Below the pieces are notes generated by a model, which had not been told where the DNA came from, ran no database searches, and saw only the letters and a program-made list of their open reading frames with translations. A program made the position numbers and the translations under genes. A stretch of 16,278 bases of DNA from CAYSPU01 sp964432995 (lineage in GTDB: Bacteria; Verrucomicrobiota; Verrucomicrobiia; Limisphaerales; JAHDYP01). Of this stretch, positions 7,801-15,183 are shown piece after piece. The stretch is from NCBI GenBank assembly GCA_964432995.1, contig CAYSPU010000131.1, positions 1 to 16,278 of the forward strand. The letters run 5' to 3'. Every line of letters begins with the position of its first letter. The first letter of the stretch is position 1.

Positions 7801-8005
7801 CCGGGGCGTTGGGCCACGGCACCCAGGTGTGCAGGTGGGACCCGGAATAGCCGCGCGGGAAAATCTCGAGGGGAATGCCGACCGTGGCCACCGCCCCGAC
7901 GACGAGGATGGTGAGCAGCGTCACCAGCACGGTGATGCGGCGGCGGAGAGAGAACTCCGTCAACCCTCCCGCGAGCCTTCCGGCATGGTCTTCCGGCATC
8001 TGCAT
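4814..8005 (-). CDS. RND efflux permease (second permease of the operon)
   Basis: Inner-membrane proton-driven RND transporter (AcrB/MdtB-like, HAE-type) of 1063 aa, normal for the family. Layout: TM1 (about 24-46), first periplasmic porter loop, TM2-TM6 (about 335-495) including the TM4 motif LVIAVGMLVDNSIVVAENI, second porter loop (about 565-865), and TM8-TM12 (about 873-1030) with GVVVNNAIVLLDY in TM10. In TM4 it has Asp409 followed by Asn410, where AcrB has two Asp. In TM10 Asn937 stands where AcrB has Lys940. Both changes recur in the neighbouring permease and are typical of a large uncharacterised RND subgroup. The start chosen is ATG 8005, with an alternative ATG at 7999; it lies 20 bp after the stop of the preceding permease gene. 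The last codons (ETTGQHG-stop) fall in a repeat-like sequence. Substrate unknown. Confidence 0.93.
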   Translation of the reverse strand: MQMPEDHAGRLAGGLTEFSLRRRITVLVTLLTILVVGAVATVGIPLEIFPRGYSGSHLHTWVPWPNAPAEEVLEEITKPLEEELSTVRGLQRVNSWSAVHGSSVFLEFKQGTDMDVAYREVRDRIQRARLLFPEDVDRVYIRKQDASGIPVAVIGLAYDPSVTDSYNLIKREVLQPLERVDGVANVQVDALEEKEVLIEVDRELAEANGLNLYELARDLGGDNFTMASGHVRDAGRKMVLRSLASYRSLDELENRRLTPTVRVKDVARVRYEEPDKRYSVRVNSKPAVAAVVFKEGEANAVEVTRQIKEVFDRMRANPRLSGMFLEILFNQGDVVTESLWNLIQGGLIGGSFAALVLFLFLRRFRLTAIITLSIPLSLLIALVVMFFSGETLNILTLLALVIAVGMLVDNSIVVAENIHRFHKDGLGRREACIRGAGEIALAITLATLTTIVVFVPVALVEGQGQFFLMRLALPLSVSLLASLGVALVFIPLSVYLTLPSDGMHQRASWLRWMHERVNASLRHFYTFTFERVNHAYNHALAFFLRRRLELVLLIAVAIGGTAFLARDRIDFVEQQEEDQTSFTIRVQASPEYGFNDLGEYFGEVEKVLEKRQQDYGFKGYFTLFFARGGQIEGWFDKDRTNRMSAKSVGEKLLAELPQKPGIKLFYGEENRAEEAKGREVFTFQLEGDDARVLDRVAEELEPRVRQVPGVLGVRENEQAAPTELALVIDRDRASASGVSPEVVAGLVGYALRGSSLPKFNYEGREIPVRIRFQKADRESLDRLSSFRVPTLSGGFLPLSAVTDAQVMNAPRGIFRLNKRISRAVTAELKPAEAKAARERLLALQREIDLPEGVTFGTAQIRTVNEELSNMMFAGGLSIVFIYLLMGFLFESFLLPLSIITTIPLAGIGVAWVHLATGRDIDFLGAVGAILLIGVVVNNAIVLLDYVLRLRAEGMPRQVALLRAADRRFRPIVMTALTTIIGMVPLTVQEPSDIGLSYKSFGLTLIGGLSAATLLTLLVVPVFYTLFDDARLAVSRLLHGVLHHRSGMPRFAGAAGQETTGQHG

Positions 8006-8025
8006 GCGCGCTCGGATCTCCGGCT

Positions 8026-11000
8026 TCAGGCGGTGGACGACTCCGGGTTTCCGCCGGCCGCGGATTCGGTGGCGGAGGGCAGCGCGGCCGGAACCTGCCC
8101 GGGAGCGGGTTGCGGCCCGAGCAAGCGTTCCCGCAGCCGGTCGACCCAATGGTAGACGAGCGGGATGACCACCAGCGTCAGCAGGGTCGAGCTGCTCAGG
8201 CCGAAGATGACGGTGAGCGCCAGTGGGGTGCGGATCTCGGCACCGTCCCCGAGGCCCAAGGCCATGGGGAGCAGCCCCAGCACCGTGGTGCCGGTGGTGA
8301 GGAAGATCGGCCGCAGCCGCACCGCTCCAGCCGCAACGATGGCCTCGCGGCTGGCCAAACCGCGCTGCTTGAGGGTGTTGGCGTAATCGATCAGGACGAT
8401 GGCGTTGTTGACCACGATTCCGGCCAGCAGGATGAAGCCGAGGAAGACGACGATCGACACGTTCACGCCCAGGACCTTGAGACCGATAACGCTGCCGAAG
8501 AAGGCCAGCGGGATGCTGACCATGATGATGAGCGGCTGGAGCAGAGATTCGAACTGGGCGGCCATGATGACGTAGACCAGGAACATGCTGAGGCCCAGCG
8601 CCAGGTAGAGACTGCCCCGGCTCCGCTCCCATTCCTCGTTCTGGCCGGTGATGGCGAAGCGCGTGCCGGCCGGCCAACGGATTTCCGACCGCAGGGTGTC
8701 GTCAATCCGCCGCACGGCGCCGCCGAGCGAACCGCGGCCGAGGTTGGCCTGAATCAGTCCCACCCGTTGGGCGTCGATGCGCCGGATCTCGCTGGGGCCC
8801 TCGCCGACCTTCAGGCTGGCGACGGCATCCAGGGGAATGGCCTGCGGGCCGCCCGGATTCACGACCAGTCGGGAGATGTCCTCGAGTCGCGCCCGATCCG
8901 GTTCGTCCAGTCGGACGATGATCGGGACCCTCCGGTCCTTGAGGTTGAAGCGGCTGGCCTCGAAGCCTTTCACCATGTCGCGCACCTGCCGCGCCACTGT
9001 CTGAATGTTGAGGCCATACACCGCCAGCCGGTCGCGATCGTAGGTGATCTGGATCTCCGGCGCCCCGCTCCGCAGGGTGGTCTCGACATCGGCCAACTCG
9101 GGAAGAGTGGCGAGCAGTTGTTCGGCCTGGCGGGCCAGGCGCTTCAAGACCTCGAGGTTGTCGTCCTCGATCTCGACGGCCAGTGGGGCGCGGGAGCTGA
9201 AGAGCACCGGTCGCACCAACCGCAGTTCGACGTCCGGAATGTCGGCAAAGTAGCCGCGCACCCGCTCGAGCACGCGGTTCTCGGTGCCCACGGGATCGCC
9301 GCCCGGTTCGAGCACCACCTTGAATCGCGCCGAGTGCTCGCCTTCGTCCGAGCGCTTCAGGTTGTTGAGGTCGTACCCGAAGTTGACGATGAGCGTGCGG
9401 ATGCTCTCCCGATGTTCAAGGATGGCTTGTTCGACCCGGCCCAGCACGTCGGCGGTCTGCTCGATGGGGGTTCCCACCGGGAGACTGACCTCGAAGGTGA
9501 ACTCGCCCTGATGGACTTCGGGCAGGAGCTCGGTTTCGAGGCGTGATCCGGCCATCCACGCCCCCCAGCCGCACAAGAGCACTCCAGCCAACACCACGGC
9601 GGGTCGGTCGAGCACCCAGCCGAGAGCCCGCGGATAGGCGGCGGCGAGGCGTTTCATTCCCCCGGAGCAGGCGATGGCGAATGGGGCCAGCAGGAGACGG
9701 AGCGCGGCTCCGATCGCGGGGGCCAGCACGCGGAGCACCAGCCAGAAGCCTCCCCGCAGCAGTTGCAGCAACACCCAGCCCACGGCCTCCACCGTCAGGC
9801 CGACCAGGAGCCGCAGCCCGAACCAGGGCAGCGCCAGCAGGCGCCACGGCGCGCGCCACTCCCGCCATTGCGCTCGAAACCGCCCCAGAGAACCAAACAC
9901 CGGAGCGGGGCTCGCGGCCATCGCCGCCTCGCCACGGAACGGCCGGCGGCTGGCCAGCATTGGAATGAAATACAGCGCCACCACGAGCGAAGCCAGCAGT
10001 GAGATCACCACCGCCAAACTCAGATCGCCAAACGCCTGCCCGGCGATGCCCTCCACAAAAACCATCGGGAAGAAGACCGCGACCGTCGTCAGGGTGGACG
10101 CGGCCACGGCGCTCTTGACTTCGCGTGTGCCGCGGACCGCCGCGGTGACGAGGTCGTCGCCTTCCTCGCGGCAGCGGAAGATGGACTCGAGCACGACGAT
10201 CGAGTTATCGACCAGCATGCCCACCCCGAGCGCGAGGCCGCCCAGCGACATGATGTTCAACGAGACCCCCAGCAGGTGCAGCGGCGCAAAGGTGATCAGC
10301 AGCGACATCGGGATGCTGACCCCGATGATGGCCGTGGTCTTGAAATCCCGGAGGAACAGATACAGCACGAGCACCGCGAGGACGCCGCCCAGGATGGCCG
10401 TGTCGCGCACTTCGCGGATGCTGCTTTCGATGAAGATGGAGCGGTCGGCCACGAGCTTGAGCGTGGCGCCTTCCTCATCGTACAGACGCTGGGCCAGCCC
10501 GCGAGGTCCGCCCCCCGGCCCGCCGCGGACGCCCGCCGGCGCCCTCGGTTTCACCGTGCCAACGGCGGTCTGAACCGCCTTGGCCACCGCCACGATGTTC
10601 GCCTCCGCCTCCTTATAGATGTCGATCTGCACGCTCTCGCGGCCGTCCGTGCGCGTGATCATGTCGCGGTCCTTCTGGGAGCGCACGACCCGCGCAATGT
10701 CCCGCACCCGGACTTCGCGTCCTTCCCAGCGGAACAGGACGGTCGCGGCGATCTCGTCGAGGCTGACGTATTCGTTCAGGGTGCGGACCATGTATTCGGA
10801 GCGTCCTTCCTTGAGGGTGCCCCCGGCGACATTCATGTTTTCCTGGCGGAGGCGGTCGATGACCTGCTGGATGGAGAGGCCGGAGCGCACGATCGCCTTC
10901 TGGTCGAGCAGGACGTGGTATTCCTCCTCGAGCCCGCCGCGGACGCGGACGGCGGCGATGCCTTTGATCGGTTCGAGGGCGCGTTTGACCTGCAGGTCGG

Positions 11001-11490
11001 CCAACCGGCGCAGTCGGCGCAGGCCTTCCTCGCCGGCGTAGCGCGTGCCCTCGCCGGAGAAGCTCAGCTCGAGAATGGGATCCAAGGAAGGATCGAAATG
11101 GAGGATCAAGGGCCGTTCGGCCTCGCGCGGAAGGAAGACGACGTCGAGCTTTTCCATCGCCTCCTGGGTGGCCTTGTCCATGTCGGTGCCCCAGGTGAAC
11201 TCGAGGACGACGTCGCTGACGCCCGCGCGGCTGATGCTGCTGAGCTTGTTGAGGCCGCCGATGACGCCCAAGGCCTCCTCGATCGGTCGGCTGACTTCGT
11301 TCTCCACTTCTTCGGGCGCCGCGCCGGGATACTCGGTGCGCACGGTGATCGTGGGGTAGCTCAGCTCGGGCATCAGCGAGATCGGCAGACGGCCGAACGA
11401 GAAGTAGCCAAACACGACCGCGGCGAGGAAGACCATCAACACCGCCACGGGCCGGTTGACCGTGAAGTGGCTCTCCGAAGCTCGCTCCAT
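8026..11490 (-). CDS. RND efflux permease with an extra hydrophobic insertion
   Basis: RND-family inner-membrane exporter of 1154 aa, about 100 longer than usual. Order: TM1 (about 13-33), porter loop 1, TM2-TM6 (about 362-512) with the TM4 motif GVGMLVDNSIVVLESI (Asp428-Asn429), an unusual ~115-residue TM6-TM7 connector (about 513-628), TM7 (about 628-648), porter loop 2, and TM8-TM12 (about 960-1115) with GIVVNNAIVLIDY in TM10. The connector is normally ~40-50 residues. Here it holds two long hydrophobic stretches (about 550-575 and 578-606). A second small insertion, PRAPAGVRGGPGGGPRG (315-331), lies in porter loop 1. ATG 11490 shares its A with the TGA of the adaptor gene (TGATG), so translation is probably coupled. 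It ends with a Pro/Ala/Ser-rich cytoplasmic tail. Substrate unknown. Confidence 0.93.
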   Translation of the reverse strand: MERASESHFTVNRPVAVLMVFLAAVVFGYFSFGRLPISLMPELSYPTITVRTEYPGAAPEEVENEVSRPIEEALGVIGGLNKLSSISRAGVSDVVLEFTWGTDMDKATQEAMEKLDVVFLPREAERPLILHFDPSLDPILELSFSGEGTRYAGEEGLRRLRRLADLQVKRALEPIKGIAAVRVRGGLEEEYHVLLDQKAIVRSGLSIQQVIDRLRQENMNVAGGTLKEGRSEYMVRTLNEYVSLDEIAATVLFRWEGREVRVRDIARVVRSQKDRDMITRTDGRESVQIDIYKEAEANIVAVAKAVQTAVGTVKPRAPAGVRGGPGGGPRGLAQRLYDEEGATLKLVADRSIFIESSIREVRDTAILGGVLAVLVLYLFLRDFKTTAIIGVSIPMSLLITFAPLHLLGVSLNIMSLGGLALGVGMLVDNSIVVLESIFRCREEGDDLVTAAVRGTREVKSAVAASTLTTVAVFFPMVFVEGIAGQAFGDLSLAVVISLLASLVVALYFIPMLASRRPFRGEAAMAASPAPVFGSLGRFRAQWREWRAPWRLLALPWFGLRLLVGLTVEAVGWVLLQLLRGGFWLVLRVLAPAIGAALRLLLAPFAIACSGGMKRLAAAYPRALGWVLDRPAVVLAGVLLCGWGAWMAGSRLETELLPEVHQGEFTFEVSLPVGTPIEQTADVLGRVEQAILEHRESIRTLIVNFGYDLNNLKRSDEGEHSARFKVVLEPGGDPVGTENRVLERVRGYFADIPDVELRLVRPVLFSSRAPLAVEIEDDNLEVLKRLARQAEQLLATLPELADVETTLRSGAPEIQITYDRDRLAVYGLNIQTVARQVRDMVKGFEASRFNLKDRRVPIIVRLDEPDRARLEDISRLVVNPGGPQAIPLDAVASLKVGEGPSEIRRIDAQRVGLIQANLGRGSLGGAVRRIDDTLRSEIRWPAGTRFAITGQNEEWERSRGSLYLALGLSMFLVYVIMAAQFESLLQPLIIMVSIPLAFFGSVIGLKVLGVNVSIVVFLGFILLAGIVVNNAIVLIDYANTLKQRGLASREAIVAAGAVRLRPIFLTTGTTVLGLLPMALGLGDGAEIRTPLALTVIFGLSSSTLLTLVVIPLVYHWVDRLRERLLGPQPAPGQVPAALPSATESAAGGNPESSTA

Positions 11491-12635
11491 CAGCCCTTTC
11501 CCTTGTCGGCGGTGGAAGCGGTTGCGGCGGTCCCGGGCTTGGTGTCGTCCTTCTTCCCGTTGGGATCCGGATCGCCGGGCAACCGGACACGCGCCCCGTC
11601 CTTCAGGCCGGTTTGGCCGGCGACCACGATCTGATCTCCCTCGGCGAAGCCGCGGGCCGGCACGACGTGCAGCTTGTCCGCGACAAGCGGCTCGACCAGG
11701 AGGCGCGCGGCCTGCCGGTTGGTGCCCACCCGGAAGGCGAACACCTGGTCGGCATCGTAGACCAGGGCGCGCTTGGAGAGCAGCAGCGCGTTGGTCTCGG
11801 TGGCCGTCACGATCTCGGTGTCGACGTACATGCCGGGGCGCAGCTCCCCGACGTCGCGGAAGGCGACGGTGACCTTGATGGTGCCGGTCTTGGATTCGAC
11901 CACCGGGGCGATTCGGTCAACGTATCCGGTCTGCGTCTGGCCGGGGAGCGCGGCGGAGGTCACGCGCACCGGTTGACCGGCCGCGATCCGCGACATCTCG
12001 CGTTCCGGAATGTAGACGCGCGCCACAATCGACTGGAAATCCACCAGGTCGAACAAGTGCTGGTTCACATTCACCAGATCGCCCGTCTTGACCAGCCGGC
12101 GGGTGACGGTCCCGCCGATCGGGGCCCGCACTTCGGTGTATTCGAGTTCGCGGCGGGCATCCTCGAGCGCCAACTCGCGCTGGCGAAGCTCATACTGTAC
12201 GTCCGAGAAGGCCTGTTCGCTGATCAGGTTCTGTTCGTGCAGCGCCCGCGAGCGCTCGAACTCGCGGCGCGCCTTCTCGAGATTGTTCCGCGCCTTCTCG
12301 AACTGGTTCTTCTGGATGTCGTCCTCGAGCCGCAGGAGGACGGCGCCGCGCTCCACTCGATGCCCTTCCTCGACCTCGAGCGCGGTGACCCGATTGGCCG
12401 TGCGTGCGAATACCTTGACCTCGGATTCGGCTTCGAGATGCGTGGAGGTGCGGAGGACGGCCTCGATGGGGCCGCGCTGGACGAGGGCCACTTCGACCGG
12501 GACGGCCGTTTCGGTGACGTTCGTGCCCTGGGCTGTCTTGCCGCGACTGAACGGGTTCTTCGAGCAACCCGGTCCGACGCCGAAACAGACCGCGGCCAAA
12601 GCCACACCCCACCCGAGTGAGAACGAGAGTCTCAT
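11490..12635 (-). CDS. Membrane-fusion (HlyD/AcrA-type) adaptor lipoprotein
   Basis: Periplasmic adaptor of 381 aa linking an RND pump to an outer-membrane channel. The N-terminus MRLSFSLGWGVALAAVCFGVG then GPGC24 looks like a lipoprotein signal with a slightly irregular lipobox, so Cys24 would be lipidated. Next come the first half of a lipoyl/barrel-sandwich domain (FARTANRVTALEVEEGHRV, about 76-94), a short coiled-coil hairpin (about 106-168, rich in E/R/K/A), the second lipoyl half (VRAPIGGTVTRRLVKTGDLV, 169-188), a beta-barrel (about 200-278) and a membrane-proximal domain. The C-terminal tail is a charged low-complexity run (PNGKKDDTKPGTAATASTADKGKG). I chose ATG 12635 because it places the signal peptide at the N-terminus; the frame stays open about 570 bp upstream, but that extension looks non-coding. 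First gene of the efflux operon. Confidence 0.92.
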   Translation of the reverse strand: MRLSFSLGWGVALAAVCFGVGPGCSKNPFSRGKTAQGTNVTETAVPVEVALVQRGPIEAVLRTSTHLEAESEVKVFARTANRVTALEVEEGHRVERGAVLLRLEDDIQKNQFEKARNNLEKARREFERSRALHEQNLISEQAFSDVQYELRQRELALEDARRELEYTEVRAPIGGTVTRRLVKTGDLVNVNQHLFDLVDFQSIVARVYIPEREMSRIAAGQPVRVTSAALPGQTQTGYVDRIAPVVESKTGTIKVTVAFRDVGELRPGMYVDTEIVTATETNALLLSKRALVYDADQVFAFRVGTNRQAARLLVEPLVADKLHVVPARGFAEGDQIVVAGQTGLKDGARVRLPGDPDPNGKKDDTKPGTAATASTADKGKG

Positions 12636-12873
12636 GAGAGCATGTCCACGTGAACACCCAAACCCCGGGCTGCGGCCGTCAGCGACCATCAGCCCGTGTG
12701 CACTTCCACATAGACACACTAACCGAGCTTCTCGTTTCACCAAGTACAGAGTGGATTGACGCCCACGCCGGGGGTGCTCCTCAGCCATGCCCCAACGGAT
12801 CGTGCCTGGCACGGCCGGGTGCCGCCTGTCACAGGTCAATCCAACCGCTTTGGAGAGAACGGCTTGGGCTCGT
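12636..12873. other. Spacer upstream of the efflux operon
   Basis: These 238 bp separate the fusion-gene stop from the adaptor start, both on the minus strand. The gap is the only break in an otherwise tight minus-strand run, so an efflux-operon promoter probably lies here. A weak 5-bp GC stem (12808-12812 with 12819-12823) has no T-run. I could not pick a convincing promoter or operator. Confidence 0.45.
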
Positions 12874-14517
12874 TCAGCCGGCCACGGCTTCGGATACCGG
12901 GGCGTTCTGCCGGGCAGGGCTGAAGGCTCGCAGCTCGCTGAGGAGGGTGACCAGGTTGACGCGGGAGCAGTCGCCCATGAGGCAGATCTGGATCCAATTG
13001 CGGTCCCGGAGGTATTCGCTGTTGTAACTGACGAGAAGGCCGGCCGCGGCCAGGGCGTCCCCCACGCGACGCGAGGAGATGGACTCCGGCAGAACGATCG
13101 TGATGACCGCGGGCGAAGCGTGCTCGTCCGGCGCCAGAATCGTGAAGCCCATCTGGCGCAACCGTGGGCGCAGCCAGTCGGAGAGCTCGACGATCTCCGC
13201 AAAGGCCACGGGGCGTTCGAATCGCTTGATGGCGGTGTGCAGAGCGGCCACCAGGTTCGAGGAATGAGTGAACGGGACTCCGCCCTGGGCCGCCCAGTAG
13301 CCGAGATCCAGATACCGCGGCAGGCGCTCCGGCTGCGGCCTGACGTCGTGGTCGTAGAAGACCATCGACAGGCCCGGGAACGAGCCGAGGCCCTTGCCGC
13401 TGACGGCGGAGGCGAGATAGACCCCGTCGAGATCGACGGGCACGGTGCCGACGTAGCTGATGGCGTCCAGGCAAAGGAGGATCCGGCGTTCCCGGCAGAG
13501 GGCCTTGATGCCGGCGACGTCGTTGAGGATGCCGGCGGAGGTCTCGCAGGCGGGGAGCCAAACCCAAGCCGTGGCGGGCTGGCGATCGAGCGCCGCGCGA
13601 ATGGTGTCGAGCTCGAGGATCTCGCCCCAGGACCGCTGGCAGGTGGCGTGCGTCAACCGCCAACGCCGCGCGTGGTCGATCAGCCGGTCGCCGAACTCGC
13701 CATTGGACAGGATCAACCCCGGGCCCGGGAGCAGGGAGAGCTGACCGGCCACGAGGTCGTTGGCCAGGGTGCCGGAGCCGACGAAGATCTCGACGCGCGG
13801 TGCGTGGACGAGTTCGCACAGGGCTTTCCGGGTGAGGTTCAATTCCTCGTGGAACTTGTCGGAACGGTGGGAGACGGGCCATTGGTCCAGAGCCAGGCGG
13901 ACGTCGCGGCGGATGCCGACCGGTCCGGGGAGGAAGCTGACGGGGTTGAGGGCGCGATCGGCGGCGGAGGTGCTGGTGAGAATCGCGTCGGCGTTCTCCT
14001 CGAATTCCTCGATCGTGAGGTACATCGGCTGGTATTGGGCTTCGGGAGGTCCGACCAGGCGGGCGAAGGGAACGAAGCCCAGATGCTGGTAGAGCTTGAG
14101 CTGGCGGACGGTGCCGGAGATCACCGCCAGACTGAACTTCTGGCTGCGGCCGTAGTCCAGGATCAGCTTGAGCAACCCCTGGAAGACGGTGCCGTTCCGA
14201 TGAGTGGGGATCACCGATAGCAGCCGCAGTTCGCAGACCTTGCGTCCGGGCGGCAGATACGGATCGATGTTGCCCAGTTTCTCGTCGAGCGAGAAGGGAC
14301 GCTGTCCGCGGATGGCGGCCATTCCGACCAACTGCTCCCCCTGGAGAGCGATGAGGTAGGTGTTCTGGTGGTGGAACCGGTCGACCAACCGATGCTCGCT
14401 GTTCGGCGGGTGCTGGGGGATTTCCTCGACAAACGTCCGGTAGTTGAGGCGGAAGATCTGTTCGAACTCGGATTCTTCCGAGGCGACTTTAAAGACGATG
14501 GGGCGTTCGGTGCTCAT
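12874..14517 (-). CDS. Acyltransferase (GNAT/LuxI-like fold) fused to class V PLP aminotransferase
   Basis: 547-aa two-domain cytoplasmic enzyme. Residues 1-175 form a GNAT-fold acyltransferase resembling N-acyl amino acid synthases (FeeM-like) and, more loosely, LuxI: FRLNYRTFVEEI, VDRFHHQNTYLIALQGEQLV (Asp46), MAAIRG (Arg70), VCELRLLSV (Glu96), then HRNGTVFQGLLKLIL and LKLYQHLGFVPF. Residues ~190-530 form a class V aminotransferase (AGXT/serine-pyruvate type): LPGPVGI start, GSGTLAND (PLP phosphate region), SNGEFGDR, HETSAG-like CETSAG, LCLDAISYVG with Asp351 for the pyridine nitrogen, and SAVSGKGLG with Lys375 as the Schiff-base lysine. Near the C-terminus, where AGXT-type enzymes have RIGxxG with a carboxylate-binding Arg, this has IQICLMG (Gln510). 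The first 29 bp overlap the plsY-like gene upstream, which indicates coupling. The product is unknown; transamination followed by N-acylation, or the reverse, is inference. Confidence 0.85.
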   Translation of the reverse strand: MSTERPIVFKVASEESEFEQIFRLNYRTFVEEIPQHPPNSEHRLVDRFHHQNTYLIALQGEQLVGMAAIRGQRPFSLDEKLGNIDPYLPPGRKVCELRLLSVIPTHRNGTVFQGLLKLILDYGRSQKFSLAVISGTVRQLKLYQHLGFVPFARLVGPPEAQYQPMYLTIEEFEENADAILTSTSAADRALNPVSFLPGPVGIRRDVRLALDQWPVSHRSDKFHEELNLTRKALCELVHAPRVEIFVGSGTLANDLVAGQLSLLPGPGLILSNGEFGDRLIDHARRWRLTHATCQRSWGEILELDTIRAALDRQPATAWVWLPACETSAGILNDVAGIKALCRERRILLCLDAISYVGTVPVDLDGVYLASAVSGKGLGSFPGLSMVFYDHDVRPQPERLPRYLDLGYWAAQGGVPFTHSSNLVAALHTAIKRFERPVAFAEIVELSDWLRPRLRQMGFTILAPDEHASPAVITIVLPESISSRRVGDALAAAGLLVSYNSEYLRDRNWIQICLMGDCSRVNLVTLLSELRAFSPARQNAPVSEAVAG

Positions 14518-15157
14518 CCGTGGGCGGCCGGGGTGGCACGGGGGCTGGTGCGCCTCCCGGCGGCGGCCAAAATTTCGCTATTTCTTCACGGAGATTGCGC
14601 CGATGGGCAATCAAAATCAGCAGGGCCGTGACCGCCAGCAGCGCTTGGGATGCCAGGGGGATCGGCATCCATGCGGCCGCCGCCGGGAGCAGGGTGACGG
14701 CCGCCAGTCCCGCCAGGGTGAAGCGGCGCAGGAACAGGAAGGCGACGCCGAAGATCCCGCCGAAGACCAGCATCAGCAGCGGGGCGGCCACGGCGAGTGC
14801 GGCCAGAAACGGGGCGATTCCTTTGCCGCCGCGGAAGCCGATTTGGAACGGCCAGATATGCCCGGCCACCACCCCCGTGAGCGCCAGCAACCGGCTCGTC
14901 AAACCGTCTCCCAGCGCCCACGCCGTGCCCACCGCCAAACCGCCCTTCACCAGATCCGCGGCGAGGGTCGCCAGAAAGCCGGATCGTCCCAGGACCCGAC
15001 CCGCGTTGGTTGCCCCGGTGCCGCCGCTCCCCGCATCGCGGATGTCTTTCCCGGTTCGCCAGCGGACGAGGTAGTAGCCGGAAGCCACACAGCCCAGCGC
15101 GTATGCCGCCGCGAGGATGAGGAGGTGACCGCCGTGTTTGTGGAGGAACACATCCAT
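14489..15157 (-). CDS. plsY: PlsY-like glycerol-3-phosphate acyltransferase
   Basis: Integral membrane protein of 222 aa. PlsY transfers an acyl chain from acyl phosphate to glycerol-3-phosphate, making lysophosphatidate for phospholipid synthesis. Hydrophobic segments lie at about 11-31, 61-81, 89-105, 115-143, 148-163 and 168-184. Motif 1 is GSGGTGATNAGRVLG (43-57), where most PlsY have Asn after GSG. Motif 2 is GHIWPFQIGFRGGKG (99-113). Motif 3 is reduced to HRRNLREE (185-192) and lacks the usual RLxxGxE. A Pro-rich tail (PPPGGAPAPVPPRPP) follows. The ATG at 15157 begins 26 bp after the PPK2 stop, and an upstream in-frame extension reads through the PPK2 gene and is not used. It overlaps the fusion gene by 29 bp. 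The family call is secure. It could be a divergent paralog rather than the housekeeping enzyme. Confidence 0.88.
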   Translation of the reverse strand: MDVFLHKHGGHLLILAAAYALGCVASGYYLVRWRTGKDIRDAGSGGTGATNAGRVLGRSGFLATLAADLVKGGLAVGTAWALGDGLTSRLLALTGVVAGHIWPFQIGFRGGKGIAPFLAALAVAAPLLMLVFGGIFGVAFLFLRRFTLAGLAAVTLLPAAAAWMPIPLASQALLAVTALLILIAHRRNLREEIAKFWPPPGGAPAPVPPRPPTDEHRTPHRL

Positions 15158-15183
15158 CCCAGGTGGGCGGTGAGACTCCCGGG

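Noticed and set aside
4517..8155. A 1212-codon plus-strand open frame opposite the second RND permease
   Set aside because: Its translation is a low-complexity E/H/Q/G/D-rich shadow of GC-biased codons. The minus strand encodes an unmistakable RND permease with all its motifs.
12808..12823. Possible terminator after the gene upstream of the efflux operon
   Set aside because: The stem is only 5 bp and there is no T-run on the transcribed side, so it is not supported as an intrinsic terminator.
8110..14220. Further long plus-strand open frames (near 8110-9546, 10276-11634, 11613-12620, 12787-14220)
   Set aside because: All lie antisense to the clearly recognised adaptor, permease and fusion genes and show the same low-complexity composition with no domain.
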